Assembly (NCBI RefSeq): GCF_030690045.1
Contig: NZ_JAUYHK010000018.1
Location: 117,863 to 181,862 of the forward strand
Direction of reading: 5' to 3'
DNA: 64,000 nucleotides
DNA from: Thalassospira sp.
GTDB taxonomy: Bacteria; Pseudomonadota; Alphaproteobacteria; Rhodospirillales; Thalassospiraceae
Below are positions 10,476 through 21,117 of this stretch, piece by piece (positions within the stretch are counted from its first letter, which is position 1; every line of letters starts with the position of its first letter). A model generated the notes under the pieces. That model was not told where the DNA came from and did not search any database. It saw nothing but the letters and a program-made list of their open reading frames with translations. Made by a program: the position numbers and the translations under genes.

Positions 10476-11495
10476 TCATTTTTTCGGCAGATATTCCGCC
10501 GCCAGCATTTCGGCGATCTGCACCGCATTCAGGGCCGCGCCTTTGCGCAGATTGTCGCTGACACACCACAGCGACAGGCCATAGGGTACGGTATTGTCCT
10601 TGCGGATGCGGGAAATGAAAACATTGTCCTCGCCCACGACTTCGTGCGGGGTGACATAGCCTTCATCCTGCCGGTGATCGACCACCGAAACACCCGGAAA
10701 CGCTTTCAATGCCTTGCGGGCTTCTTCGACGGTAACGGGCATTTCAAATTCGATGGTGATGGCCTCGGCATGGCCGACAAAAACCGGGACGCGCACACAG
10801 GTGGCATGAACGGCAATATCGGGGTCCAGAATCTTGCGGGTTTCGACCGACATTTTCCATTCTTCGCGCGTGGCACCATCATCCATGAAATCGTCGATAT
10901 GGGGAATGACGTTAAAGGCGATCTGTTTGGTAAAATGTTCCTTGGTCGGCAGATCGTTGACGTAAATGCCACGGGTCTGGTTGAACAATTCATCCATCGC
11001 ATCGCGCCCGGCACCCGATACCGATTGATAGGTCGAAACGACCACGCGCTTGACCGGCTGCAAATCATGCAACGGTTTTAACGCCATCACCATCTGGATG
11101 GTGGAACAATTCGGATTGGCGATGATGTTCTTTTTGGCATATCCGGCCAGTGCGGCACCATTGATTTCCGGCACGATCAGGGGCACGCCCGGTTCCATGC
11201 GAAAGAAGCTGGAATTATCAATGACAACACATCCCGCCGCGGCAGCCTTGGGCGCATATTGTTTGGCGGTGGCACCATCGGCGGCAAACAGGGCGATATC
11301 GATTTTTGAAAAATCGAAATGCGCCAGATCGACCACGGTCAGATCCTTGTCGCCACAGGAAACCTCGCTGCCGATGGATCGCGACGAGGCAACGGCAAAG
11401 ATTTCGTCGGCGGGAAAGTTGCGTTCCGCCAGGGTATTGAGCATTTCGCGCCCGACATTGCCGGTTGCGCCGACAACGGCGATTTTATAGCCCAT
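10476..11495 (-). CDS. asd: Aspartate-semialdehyde dehydrogenase
   Basis: VVGATGNVGREML, NPNCSTIQMV, SVSGAGRDAMDEL motifs. Confidence 0.95.
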   Translation of the reverse strand: MGYKIAVVGATGNVGREMLNTLAERNFPADEIFAVASSRSIGSEVSCGDKDLTVVDLAHFDFSKIDIALFAADGATAKQYAPKAAAAGCVVIDNSSFFRMEPGVPLIVPEINGAALAGYAKKNIIANPNCSTIQMVMALKPLHDLQPVKRVVVSTYQSVSGAGRDAMDELFNQTRGIYVNDLPTKEHFTKQIAFNVIPHIDDFMDDGATREEWKMSVETRKILDPDIAVHATCVRVPVFVGHAEAITIEFEMPVTVEEARKALKAFPGVSVVDHRQDEGYVTPHEVVGEDNVFISRIRKDNTVPYGLSLWCVSDNLRKGAALNAVQIAEMLAAEYLPKK

Positions 11496-11729
11496 CAAAA
11501 GCCTCTTTCATTCTCGGGGATGCGCCACGCCTGCACCAAAAGGTTTTTGTGCCATACGGGCGGATAATCTTGCCGAGATGTAAGCCCTGAGCCGCCCGGA
11601 CGCAAGCAAGTCTTGTCGTTTTACCTCTTGAGATTGCATAAAATTGGGTTAATAATCGGTTCCGGTTGGCAGGGGCTGCGTGATTTGCAGCAGGGGATCG
11701 CATTTCCGGCATAAAGCTAAGGATTGCAG

Positions 11730-12965
11730 ATGACATACCCGATGACACTGGACTGGAAACAAAAAAAAGTTCTGGATTTCTTTCAGACCCATATCACACG
11801 CGGGACACTGGTGTTTCGGGTGGATGGCAAGCACGAAATCGTGCTGGGCGACGGCAATTTGCCCCGCGCCGGGATCACATTGCCCGATTGGGCCGGGACC
11901 CTTAAAATGGCGATCAGCCCGGACCCCGGTTTTGGTGAAGTCTATATGCATGGCGGCTTTGATATGACATCCGACGAGCTTGAGGATGTGATCAAGGTGT
12001 TGCGCCTGAATTTTGAAGGCGGCCATTCAAAAAGCAGTTTCGGCCCGCTGATCGAACGCATTCAGGCCCTGAAATTCCAGATTGCACAATATACTTCGGT
12101 TCGCGCGGCATCGCGCCGGGTGCGGCATCATTATGATATCGGCAATGATCTTTATACCCGGTTCCTTGACCCCGACATGCAATATTCCTGCGCGTTCTGG
12201 GATGACGGGGCTCTGACCCTTGAAGAAGCCCAGCACCGCAAAATGAGCCTGACCACCCAGCGCCTGAAAATTGACAGGCCGGGTTTGCGGGTGGTGGATG
12301 TCGGTTGTGGCTGGGGCGGGTTAAGCCGCTTTATCCGCCGCCATTCCGGGGCCGAGGTGCATGGCATTACGCTTTCGACCGAACAACTGGCATGGGCGCA
12401 GGACCGCAAGGCGGAATTGCCCGCCGAATTTCATCAGGGGCTGGATTACCATTTGATGGATTACCGGCTGTATGCCGATGCCAATGCCGGGCGTTATGAC
12501 CGGGTGGTGTCGGTCGGGATGTTTGAACATGTCGGGCGTCCGCAATTTCGCACCTATTTTAACAAAATCGCGCAATTGCTGAATGATGGCGGGCGGGCGG
12601 TGATCCATACGATCATCAAGCCGCGCCCGGATTTTACCTCGCCGTGGATTGACCGTTATATTTTTCCGGGCGGATATATTCCCGCCGCGCACGAGGTTCT
12701 GGCCGCCGCCGAACAGGCGGAATTGCGGGTCGAGGCCTGTCATTTCCATGATGGCAGCAATTATGCCCGCACCCTGATGGCGTGGCGCGACCGTTTCCGG
12801 GCAACAATCGATCAGCTTGACCCGCAAAAATATGACAACGAATTCAAACGCATGTGGGAATTTTATCTGGCCGGGTGCATCAATGCCTTTGACGCGGGCG
12901 ACGGCGGGGGCGGTATGCGGGTCGGCCAATTTGTCTTTACCAAACCCGGTTACCGGCACACATGA
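11730..12965 (+). CDS. Cyclopropane-fatty-acyl-phospholipid synthase family methyltransferase
   Basis: VRHHYDIGNDLYTRFLDPDMQYSCAFW, VVDVGCGWGGLSRFI, FPGGYIPA motifs. Confidence 0.9.
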   Translation: MTYPMTLDWKQKKVLDFFQTHITRGTLVFRVDGKHEIVLGDGNLPRAGITLPDWAGTLKMAISPDPGFGEVYMHGGFDMTSDELEDVIKVLRLNFEGGHSKSSFGPLIERIQALKFQIAQYTSVRAASRRVRHHYDIGNDLYTRFLDPDMQYSCAFWDDGALTLEEAQHRKMSLTTQRLKIDRPGLRVVDVGCGWGGLSRFIRRHSGAEVHGITLSTEQLAWAQDRKAELPAEFHQGLDYHLMDYRLYADANAGRYDRVVSVGMFEHVGRPQFRTYFNKIAQLLNDGGRAVIHTIIKPRPDFTSPWIDRYIFPGGYIPAAHEVLAAAEQAELRVEACHFHDGSNYARTLMAWRDRFRATIDQLDPQKYDNEFKRMWEFYLAGCINAFDAGDGGGGMRVGQFVFTKPGYRHT

Positions 12966-12992
12966 AACGGCACAATAATTTTCGGGTGATCC

Positions 12993-13019
12993 TGTAACAA
13001 ACGCCATCGCTGTCTCGTC
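12993..13019 (+). promoter_or_regulatory. Candidate ECF41-type promoter upstream of the carboxymuconolactone decarboxylase gene
   Basis: TGTAACA-N16-CGTC versus the known ECF41 consensus TGTCACA-N16-CGTC (one mismatch). Confidence 0.6.
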
Positions 13020-13069
13020 CTGTTTGCAACGGGTGATTTTCACCTTCTGCAAACAGGAAAGATACCGTA

Positions 13070-13504
13070 ATGAGCCGTTTTGAATTTCCCAAAGCCACGC
13101 CGAAACTGTTTCAGGCCATGTTGAAACTGGCCGATGCCCTGTCGGATAATGCAGCGATCCCGCCGGTTTTGCGCGATCTGATCGAAATCCGGGTATCGCA
13201 AATCAATAATTGTTCCCATTGCCTGCGCATGCATGCCAAAAGTTTTATCGAACATGGCGGCGACACCCGGCAACTGACGATGGTGGCGGTATGGCGCAAT
13301 GCCAACGGGTTCGATGCGGCGGAACGTGCCGCCCTTGACTGGGCCGAATGCCTGACGCGCAATGCTGACAAGGACACAATTTCGCAAAGCTATCAGAACC
13401 TTCTGGCGCATTATGACGTTGCCCTGATTTCCGAAATCTCCTGTATCGTTTCGACGATGAATGCCTGGAACCGGTTGGGGATTGCACAACACGAACTTGC
13501 CTGA
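13070..13504 (+). CDS. Carboxymuconolactone decarboxylase/AhpD-like protein
   Basis: EIRVSQINNCSHCLRMHAK (CxxC...H AhpD-like motif). Confidence 0.9.
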   Translation: MSRFEFPKATPKLFQAMLKLADALSDNAAIPPVLRDLIEIRVSQINNCSHCLRMHAKSFIEHGGDTRQLTMVAVWRNANGFDAAERAALDWAECLTRNADKDTISQSYQNLLAHYDVALISEISCIVSTMNAWNRLGIAQHELA

Positions 13505-13586
13505 AAAACGGTTTTTTTGCCGGAATAATCATGATTGGCGATGTGGGTCCTTGCCCGCATCGCCGGTGCCATTTGTGGATTGACCC

Positions 13587-14474
13587 ATGCAGGATGCGAT
13601 ATTCGAGGATCACCGGCCCCGTTTGATGGCGCTGTCTTACCGGATGCTGGGCAGTCATTCCGACGCCGAAGATGCGGTGCAAGATGTCTGGCTGCGCTGG
13701 CGTGCCGCCCGGCATGATGAATTGCGCGATGTCACCGGCTGGCTGGTGCGGGTCTGCGGCAATATCTGTCTGGATGTTCTGAAATCCGCCCGGCGGCAAC
13801 GCGAAACCTATGTCGGGCAATGGTTGCCCGAACCATGGGTGCCCTCCATCCCGCCCGAGGCCGAAGACAACCTGATCCTGCGCGATGATTTGTCGCAGGC
13901 CTATCTTTTGATGCTGGAACGGCTTGATCCGGTGGAACGGGTGGCGCTGGTCCTGCATGAAGTGTTCGACTGGAACCACGATGCCATTGCCCCGGTGATC
14001 GATCGCACCGCCAACAATGCCCGGCAAATTCTGTTTCGCGCCCGGCGGAAAATGGCGGATGATGTTCCCGGCAGTCCGCTGCGTGCCGCCGATATCATGA
14101 TGGCCGATCGTGATGATATTGCCGCCTTTGTCGAGGCGTTTGGCAGTGGCGATGTCACCCGGATCATGGCGCATCTGGCCCCGGATGTGACCCTGCATTC
14201 CGATGGTGGCGGCAAGGCATCGGCGGCGGTCAACCGGATTTACGGTGCCGATCATGTGGCACGCTTTTTTGCCGGAATCCGGCGCAAGGCCCCGGCGGGG
14301 TACATATCGGAAATCGTGCGGGGCGGGGCGGAATATTGGCTGTTATTGCGTATGAAGTCCGGCGAAATGCCGGTAACGGCCATCAGTTTCCGTCAGGATG
14401 ACACCGGGTTGCATGACATTTTCATTCACCGCAACCCGGATAAAATCGCCCTGTTTGCCCGTCTTGCCGCCTGA
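13587..14474 (+). CDS. ECF41-type RNA polymerase sigma factor with SnoaL-like C-terminal domain
   Basis: sigma2/sigma4 regions plus ECF41 hallmarks WLPEP, DGGGK and NPDKI. Confidence 0.92.
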   Translation: MQDAIFEDHRPRLMALSYRMLGSHSDAEDAVQDVWLRWRAARHDELRDVTGWLVRVCGNICLDVLKSARRQRETYVGQWLPEPWVPSIPPEAEDNLILRDDLSQAYLLMLERLDPVERVALVLHEVFDWNHDAIAPVIDRTANNARQILFRARRKMADDVPGSPLRAADIMMADRDDIAAFVEAFGSGDVTRIMAHLAPDVTLHSDGGGKASAAVNRIYGADHVARFFAGIRRKAPAGYISEIVRGGAEYWLLLRMKSGEMPVTAISFRQDDTGLHDIFIHRNPDKIALFARLAA

Positions 14475-14479
14475 TCCTG

Positions 14480-16531
14480 TCAGGGATTGGCGGTAATGCC
14501 CAGTCCCAGCAATTCGGCTAGGGCGGGCGGCGGTAATTGCCCGCCTGCAAGGGCACCGATCAGCACAGGCTGTTGCGGGGCAAGGCCGATTTGCAAATGC
14601 TGCGGGGTGGCCAGCCATTCCGCCAACTGGCCCAGCGCATCGGCCAGAACCGGGCTTTGGGCAAAGGCCTGCTGGGTTTGCAAAACCGTCATCCCGGCCA
14701 TCAATTGCATTTCGTCGGGTGCCATACCGTTTTGCAATGATGCCAGACCCAGCATGAAGGGCAGCAATTTTTCGCCCGACACTTCAAGATTGGCTCGGGC
14801 AAATTCAAGCTGCGTCATCACAATGATGCCCAGATTGCCAATATCGGCAACCTGCGTGTCGAGCAGGGCATGCATGGTGTCGGCAGGCAAGCCGGCCAGC
14901 ACCAGTTCCAGTTTTGCCGCCCCGATATCGCGCAGTTCCAGATTGTCGATGGCATAAATATAGGTGCCGTCTTCCGGGTTCCAGACCTGATGCATTGCCA
15001 TATCAAGGGTCAGAGTGTTGAGGTCGTCGATATCAAGCGTTTCCAAAATCACCGGGTCATTGGCAATCCTGTCGGGAAACCGGATTTTCAGGCCGGAAAC
15101 CGTGCTATCCAATGACCGTGCATAGGCGAAACCGGCATTGGGTGGCGTTTCAATATCGCCAAATTTCCCGTCCAGAAGATCAATCATGGTGCCGAATTGC
15201 TCGTCATCGGAGATGTCGATATCGAGTTTTTCAAGGCGATAGGATTCAAACAGGGGGCGGCCCAGGGGAAAGCCCAGTTCGCCCATCGTCATTTCCTGCA
15301 TGCGGGCCATTTGCGCCTCGGGATCGTTCAGGCGGCGCGTGGGAAAATGATTGTCCCATAAGGCAATCAGTTCCGGAAAATGGATGCGCCGGACATCCAG
15401 TGCCCCGACTTTCAAGGACACAGCCGGGCTTTCTTCAAGGGTGACAAGCCTGAAACCGGCCGCATCAAGTTGCCCCAGAATGCCTGCGTCCAAACCGTTC
15501 AGGGCAAATCTGCCAAGGCCAATTTCGCCTTCGGGTACGGTGATTTTCGGGTCTTGCAGGGATACGCTGGCAAAACGGATGGCCTTGATCGCGGCAATCA
15601 TTTGATCCGGGTCGGGATTGGTTTGCAGATCGCGCCACATATCGGGGGTGATGTCGTGGTTAAAATCGCTGATTTCAATCTGCCCGACAGACATGCCACC
15701 ACGATTACCACGATCGGCAATTGCCAGCCCGTCAAGACGGGCCATGCCAATGCTGCGCACCGTCAAATCCTTGCCGTCAAAGGCGGCAATATTGACGGTT
15801 GTGGTATCGTCAAGTGTCAGCGACAGGTCGGAAAAGGCGATTTCCCGGCACAGGGCGGCGTCGGTGGCATCAATCGTGCTGTCCAGTAACTGGCCGATCA
15901 GTTGCACCGGACCGGCACATTCGGCAAACGCGCCCTGGGCCATGTTGCCACTGACCGGTGTGGGGGCGGTTTTGCTGAAATTCCAGTCGGTAACGTTCAG
16001 GCTGCCAATCGTGTCATAGCCGATATTGGTGCCGTCCAGCCGGGCAAAGCGGTTTTGATGGACACCGTTTTGCAGGGTGACATCAATGATGTCGGCCTTG
16101 CCGGCAACATAACCCTGCGGCATCCATGTGGCGGTGTTGACCTGAACATTTTCAAGGGTGGCCTGCTTCATGGTGATTTTCAGGCCGTTGCGGGTGATGC
16201 GCGGATCATCAAGCCGCATTTTTGCGGCAATGCCGCTGCTGCCCGGTGTGATGCCGTAAAAGGCCAGCCAGTCCACGCCGTCAAATTCAATCCGGTCCGC
16301 TTCGTAATAGGAACCATCCTGATGGGCCAGTTTGATATTGTTGGCCGACAGGGTGCCACCAAACAGCGACATGCGAAAATCGGAAAATTCCCCGCGTACC
16401 TGCGATGCCGGATCGGTCAACGTCGCACGCAACTGGCTCAGCATATAGGCGGGGGCGGCAAAATGCAGACCTGCACCTACCAGTCCGGTGACGACAATCG
16501 CCCCGAGAATCAGCTCTTTTCTTCTGCTCAT
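14480..16531 (-). CDS. Large membrane-anchored AsmA/DUF945-like envelope protein, function unknown
   Basis: 683 aa from MSRRKELILGAIVV; single N-terminal TM then beta-rich repeats (LFGGTLSANNIKLAHQDGSYYEADRIEFDGVDW). Confidence 0.65.
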   Translation of the reverse strand: MSRRKELILGAIVVTGLVGAGLHFAAPAYMLSQLRATLTDPASQVRGEFSDFRMSLFGGTLSANNIKLAHQDGSYYEADRIEFDGVDWLAFYGITPGSSGIAAKMRLDDPRITRNGLKITMKQATLENVQVNTATWMPQGYVAGKADIIDVTLQNGVHQNRFARLDGTNIGYDTIGSLNVTDWNFSKTAPTPVSGNMAQGAFAECAGPVQLIGQLLDSTIDATDAALCREIAFSDLSLTLDDTTTVNIAAFDGKDLTVRSIGMARLDGLAIADRGNRGGMSVGQIEISDFNHDITPDMWRDLQTNPDPDQMIAAIKAIRFASVSLQDPKITVPEGEIGLGRFALNGLDAGILGQLDAAGFRLVTLEESPAVSLKVGALDVRRIHFPELIALWDNHFPTRRLNDPEAQMARMQEMTMGELGFPLGRPLFESYRLEKLDIDISDDEQFGTMIDLLDGKFGDIETPPNAGFAYARSLDSTVSGLKIRFPDRIANDPVILETLDIDDLNTLTLDMAMHQVWNPEDGTYIYAIDNLELRDIGAAKLELVLAGLPADTMHALLDTQVADIGNLGIIVMTQLEFARANLEVSGEKLLPFMLGLASLQNGMAPDEMQLMAGMTVLQTQQAFAQSPVLADALGQLAEWLATPQHLQIGLAPQQPVLIGALAGGQLPPPALAELLGLGITANP

Positions 16532-16643
16532 ATGTCCGTGCTTTCCGTTGCTGTGTCGCGCAAGGGTATTTTTTTGAGGATTGCTATCCAGTTGTATGGT
16601 CTTGCCGCAATCTGTCAAGCACCCTTTCGCAAATGCGGGCAGC

Positions 16644-16669
16644 AAAAAAGCCGGGTTTCCCCGGCTTTT
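16644..16669 (-). terminator. leuB terminator
   Basis: AAAAGCCGGGGAAACCCGGCTTTTTT on the minus strand. Confidence 0.8.
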
Positions 16670-16701
16670 GACGTCAAAATGTTGCTGATGCGATATCGCA
16701 A

Positions 16702-17805
16702 TCAGGCGATTTTGTTCAGTTCGCTGATCACCGATTCACCCATCACGGAGGTTGAAACCCGCGCCATACCCGGCTGCATGATGTCACCGGTGCGCAGGCC
16801 ACCCTTCAGGACGTTCTGAACGGCGGTTTCGATCATGGTGGCGTCATCACCCATGTCGAACGAATAGCGCAGCATCATGGCAAAGGACAACAAGGTCGCC
16901 AGCGGATTGGCAATATCCTGCCCGGCAATGTCCGGGGCCGATCCGTGGACCGGCTCGTACAGCGCACGGCGTTTGCCATTGGCATCTGCCGCGCCCAGCG
17001 ATGCCGATGGCAACATGCCCAGCGACCCGGTCAGCATGGCGGCACAATCAGACAGAATGTCGCCAAACATGTTGGTGGTGACCATCACGTCGAACTGTTT
17101 CGGGTTGCGGACAAGCTGCATGGCAGCATTATCGACATACATATGGCTGACTTCGACTTCGGGGAAATCCTTGGCGACCCGTTCGACCACTTCGCGCCAC
17201 AGCACGGTGGATTCCAGAACATTGGCCTTGTCAACCGAACACAGGCGTTTGTTGCGCTTCATCGCCATGTCAAAGGCGACACGCGCAATGCGTTCGACTT
17301 CGGGTTCGGAATAAATCAGGGTGTTGAAACCAACCCGCACACCGTCGCGTTCTTCGATGCCGCGCGGCTGGCCGAAATAAATGCCGCCGGTCAATTCGCG
17401 CAGGATCATGATATCCAGACCCTTGACGACTTCTTCTTTCAGGGTCGATGCCCCGACCAGCGCATCAAAGACCAGTGCCGGGCGCAAATTGGCAAACAGG
17501 CCCATTTCCTTGCGGATTTTCAAAAGGCCGCGTTCCGGTTTGATATCAAACGGCAGATTATCCCATTTCGGACCCCCGACCGCGCCCAGCAAAACCGCAT
17601 CGGCTTCCATCGCCATCGCAAGGGTTTCATCGGTCAGCGGATTGTTGTGGGCGTCAATCGATGCGCCGCCAATCAGGCCTTCGGTAACGTCAAAATTGAC
17701 ACCGCGTTTTTTGGTCATCCAGTCCATAACACGCTGGACCTGACGCATGACTTCGGGGCCGATACCGTCACCGGGCAGCATCAATACTTTTTTGGGGGTA
17801 CTCAT
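16702..17805 (-). CDS. leuB: 3-isopropylmalate dehydrogenase
   Basis: [41 protein letters not shown]. Confidence 0.96.
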   Translation of the reverse strand: MSTPKKVLMLPGDGIGPEVMRQVQRVMDWMTKKRGVNFDVTEGLIGGASIDAHNNPLTDETLAMAMEADAVLLGAVGGPKWDNLPFDIKPERGLLKIRKEMGLFANLRPALVFDALVGASTLKEEVVKGLDIMILRELTGGIYFGQPRGIEERDGVRVGFNTLIYSEPEVERIARVAFDMAMKRNKRLCSVDKANVLESTVLWREVVERVAKDFPEVEVSHMYVDNAAMQLVRNPKQFDVMVTTNMFGDILSDCAAMLTGSLGMLPSASLGAADANGKRRALYEPVHGSAPDIAGQDIANPLATLLSFAMMLRYSFDMGDDATMIETAVQNVLKGGLRTGDIMQPGMARVSTSVMGESVISELNKIA

Positions 17806-17866
17806 ATCCGATACCTTCGCAATGTTATCAGCGCAGACGCGCCGGGCAGGTTATGCGGGACAAAAA

Positions 17867-17898
17867 GGCGGCGAAAAGAAAAACCCCTTTCGCCGCCG
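17867..17898 (-). terminator. leuCD operon terminator
   Basis: GGCGGCGAAA...TTTCGCCGCC followed on the minus strand by TTTTTG. Confidence 0.75.
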
Positions 17899-17908
17899 GG
17901 AATGAAGA

Positions 17909-18520
17909 TTACAGCGCCAGCCAGGGCTGGCTTGCGGCCCGCTGGGCTTCAAAGGTTTTGATCGCATCGGCCTTTTGCAGCGTCAGGCCAATGTCATCAA
18001 GGCCATTCAGCAGGCAATGCTTGCGGAACGGTTCGACATCAAATGTGATGCAACCGCCATCCGGGCCATAAATTTCCTGTTTTTCAAGGTCGATGGTCAC
18101 GGTGGCGTTGGAACCGCGTTCGGCATCTTCCATCAGTTTGGCGACATCTTCGGCAGGCAACCGGATCGGCAGAATGCCGTTCTTGAAACAGTTGTTATAG
18201 AAAATATCGGCAAAGCTGGGGGCGATGATGCAGCGAATGCCAAAATCCAGCAGCGACCACGGCGCATGTTCCCGCGACGAGCCACAGCCGAAATTATCCC
18301 CGGAAACGAGGATTTTGGCATTGCGATAGGCCGGTTTGTTCAGCACGAAATCGGGGATTTCATTCCCGTTATCGTCAAAACGCATTTCATCAAACAGGTT
18401 CTTGCCAAGACCGGAACGCTTGATGGTCTTGAGAAACTGTTTGGGAATGATCATGTCGGTATCGACATTGATCATCGGCAGTGGTGCGGCCACACCGGTC
18501 AGTGTTGTAAACTTGTCCAT
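17909..18520 (-). CDS. leuD: 3-isopropylmalate dehydratase small subunit
   Basis: [51 protein letters not shown]. Confidence 0.96.
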   Translation of the reverse strand: MDKFTTLTGVAAPLPMINVDTDMIIPKQFLKTIKRSGLGKNLFDEMRFDDNGNEIPDFVLNKPAYRNAKILVSGDNFGCGSSREHAPWSLLDFGIRCIIAPSFADIFYNNCFKNGILPIRLPAEDVAKLMEDAERGSNATVTIDLEKQEIYGPDGGCITFDVEPFRKHCLLNGLDDIGLTLQKADAIKTFEAQRAASQPWLAL

Positions 18521-18524
18521 TGGC

Positions 18525-18713
18525 TTATCCCTTGCTTCCAAAGTCCCACGCACGTCCGAGGGCCTCGATCAGTTCGTCGGTCGGATCCACGTCATTGGCG
18601 ACGAAATCCGGCAAATTGATCCCTGCGAGTTGCGGCAGCAATGTGTCAAGAATTGCGGCACGGCCATATCGCAGAACGCCATCTTCATGCATGATCAGGA
18701 CTGATGCAGACAT
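18525..18713 (-). CDS. Hypothetical 62-aa protein encoded between leuC and leuD
   Basis: Starts 12 nt after the leuC stop and ends 4 nt before the leuD start, same strand; no recognised domain. Confidence 0.6.
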   Translation of the reverse strand: MSASVLIMHEDGVLRYGRAAILDTLLPQLAGINLPDFVANDVDPTDELIEALGRAWDFGSKG

Positions 18714-18725
18714 TGTTGTTTCGCC

Positions 18726-20132
18726 TTATCCGAGCTTGCGGACATCGGTCAGATGACCGGTGACGGCGGCCGCTGCGGCCATCGCCGGGCTGACCAGATG
18801 GGTACGACCACCGCGGCCCTGACGGCCTTCAAAATTGCGGTTGGATGTCGAGGCACAGCGTTCACCCGGTTCCAGACGATCCGGATTCATGGCCAGACAC
18901 ATCGAACAACCCGGTTCGCGCCATTCAAATCCGGCTTCCAGAAAGATTTCATGCAGGCCTTCGGCCTCGGCCTGTTCCTTGACCAGACCCGAACCCGGCA
19001 CAACCATCGCATTGACATGCCCGGCCACCTTGCGGCCCTTGGCAATCACGGCGGCGGCGCGCAAATCTTCGATGCGGCCATTGGTGCAGGACCCGATAAA
19101 CACCCGGTCGATGCGGATGTCTTCCATATTGGTGCCTGCGGTCAGGCCCATATAATCGAGCGACCGGGTAATGGCTTTTTTCTTGCCCTCATCGGTCACG
19201 TCATCGGGGCCGGGCACCTTGCCGGTCACCGGCACCACGTCTTCGGGGCTGGTGCCCCATGTGACTTGCGGCACCAGATCTTCAGCACTCAGTTCGACGA
19301 TCTTGTCGTAATGGGCACCATCGTCGGACGGCAGGGTTTTCCAATAGGCAACAGCCTGTTCAAAGGCCGCACCCTTGGGCGCCATCGGGCGGCCCATGAT
19401 GTAATCGAATGTGGTCTGGTCCGGGGCAATCAGGCCTGCACGTGCACCGGCTTCGATGCTCATATTGCAGACCGTCATGCGGCCTTCCATCGACAGGGCG
19501 CGGATCGCCGATCCGGCATATTCGATGACATAGCCGGTGCCGCCCGCCGTCCCGATCTTGCCGATGATGGCAAGGGTGATGTCCTTGGCGGTCACACCGG
19601 GCGGAATATCGCCTTCAACCCGCACCAGCATGTTTTTGGCCGGTTTCTGAACCAAAGTCTGGGTGGCAAGAACATGTTCGACTTCGGAGGTGCCGATGCC
19701 AAAGGCCAATGACCCGAATGCACCGTGGGTCGAGGTATGCGAATCGCCACACACCATCGTAATCCCCGGCAGGGTAAACCCTTCTTCGGGGCCGACAATA
19801 TGCACCACACCCTGACGCAAATCATTCATCGGGAAATAATGAATGCCGGTGTCGCGCGCGTTGGTATCAAGGGTTTCAACCTGAATGCGGCTGTCTTCTT
19901 CCTTGATGCCCTGCGACCGGTCGGTGGTCGGCACGTTATGATCGGGCACGGCCAGGGTCAGTTCCGGATGAAGCACCTTGCGCCCGGCATTGCGCAGCCC
20001 CTCAAAGGCTTGCGGGCTGGTGACTTCATGGACGAGATGGCGGTCAATATAAATCAGGCAGGTTCCGTCATCCTGCCGATCCACCACATGACTTGCCCAT
20101 ATCTTGTCAAAAAGGGTTTTCGGGTTACCCAT
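18726..20132 (-). CDS. leuC: 3-isopropylmalate dehydratase large subunit
   Basis: [49 protein letters not shown] Shine-Dalgarno upstream. Confidence 0.96.
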   Translation of the reverse strand: MGNPKTLFDKIWASHVVDRQDDGTCLIYIDRHLVHEVTSPQAFEGLRNAGRKVLHPELTLAVPDHNVPTTDRSQGIKEEDSRIQVETLDTNARDTGIHYFPMNDLRQGVVHIVGPEEGFTLPGITMVCGDSHTSTHGAFGSLAFGIGTSEVEHVLATQTLVQKPAKNMLVRVEGDIPPGVTAKDITLAIIGKIGTAGGTGYVIEYAGSAIRALSMEGRMTVCNMSIEAGARAGLIAPDQTTFDYIMGRPMAPKGAAFEQAVAYWKTLPSDDGAHYDKIVELSAEDLVPQVTWGTSPEDVVPVTGKVPGPDDVTDEGKKKAITRSLDYMGLTAGTNMEDIRIDRVFIGSCTNGRIEDLRAAAVIAKGRKVAGHVNAMVVPGSGLVKEQAEAEGLHEIFLEAGFEWREPGCSMCLAMNPDRLEPGERCASTSNRNFEGRQGRGGRTHLVSPAMAAAAAVTGHLTDVRKLG

Positions 20133-20647
20133 CTCGACCTCCTCTCTTAATCGATCCGTTTATGCAGCACGGCACACATCAGGGCGGCAGTTTTGGAAAA
20201 TATTGTCCGGGTCAGGGGGCTGTTATCAGTCGGGCTGATATCGTATCCGCTGATTGCGGTCATGGACCGCCTGTTCCTCCGGTGCGACAGGTTGGCCTGT
20301 CTTGCGAAATATTATTATCCAGAAACGCCTGCCCTTGGCCGTTTTTGCCGCGGGACTGCTTTTATACACGCCCGCCCCCAAAGCGCAAGCGCGAGAACGG
20401 GTGTTTTTTCGGTCACCGGCACCCCAAAATAGTATTTGGAAAAATCCGGCATCTTTGGGTGGTTGTAAGGGCAAAAAACCCGGACGTCAGGATAAATCAT
20501 CAATACCTGATATACGGCGTTCTGATAGAAAGACCGCATTGTTTCCGCCAAACAGACCGTGCCGGGCATGAATTTGGGGCGATTCGATAATTGCACGCAA
20601 AAAGTGTGTTGCGCATCGGGTCGTCGCCCGGTTTACCGGAGGGGTAT

Positions 20648-20679
20648 GAAAAACGGGCCCGTTTTGCAACGGACCCGTT
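20648..20679 (-). terminator. Terminator downstream of rplS
   Basis: ACGGGTCCGTTGCAAAACGGGCCCGTTTTTC on the minus strand. Confidence 0.75.
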
Positions 20680-20710
20680 TGATCTGGCATCTTGCGACCC
20701 GGAACGCAGA

Positions 20711-21115
20711 TTATTTCTGGCGTTCAGCGGCCGTCAGTTTGCCTTTGTGGCCGGTGGTCTGTTCGGCGATACGTGCCGACTTACCGGTACGACCACGCAG
20801 ATAGTACAGTTTCGCACGGCGAACATCGCCACGACGCACGACTTCGATTTTGTCGATGGCCGGGGAATAGTTCTGGAAGATACGCTCGACACCTTCACCC
20901 GATGCGATTTTACGCAGGGTAAAGGACGAATTCAGGCCACGGTTTTTACGGGCGATGCAAACGCCTTCAAACTGCTGAATACGGTCACGGGTACCTTCGG
21001 TGACTTTCAGGTAAACACGAATGGTGTCACCGGCGTCGAATTCCGGGACTTCGCGTTTGGCGGAGATTTTATCAAGCTGATCTTTTTCGATCTGCTGAAT
21101 GATAGCATTGGTCAT
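20711..21115 (-). CDS. rplS: 50S ribosomal protein L19
   Basis: [14 protein letters not shown]...[32 protein letters not shown]. Confidence 0.96.
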   Translation of the reverse strand: MTNAIIQQIEKDQLDKISAKREVPEFDAGDTIRVYLKVTEGTRDRIQQFEGVCIARKNRGLNSSFTLRKIASGEGVERIFQNYSPAIDKIEVVRRGDVRRAKLYYLRGRTGKSARIAEQTTGHKGKLTAAERQK

Positions 21116-21117
21116 GA

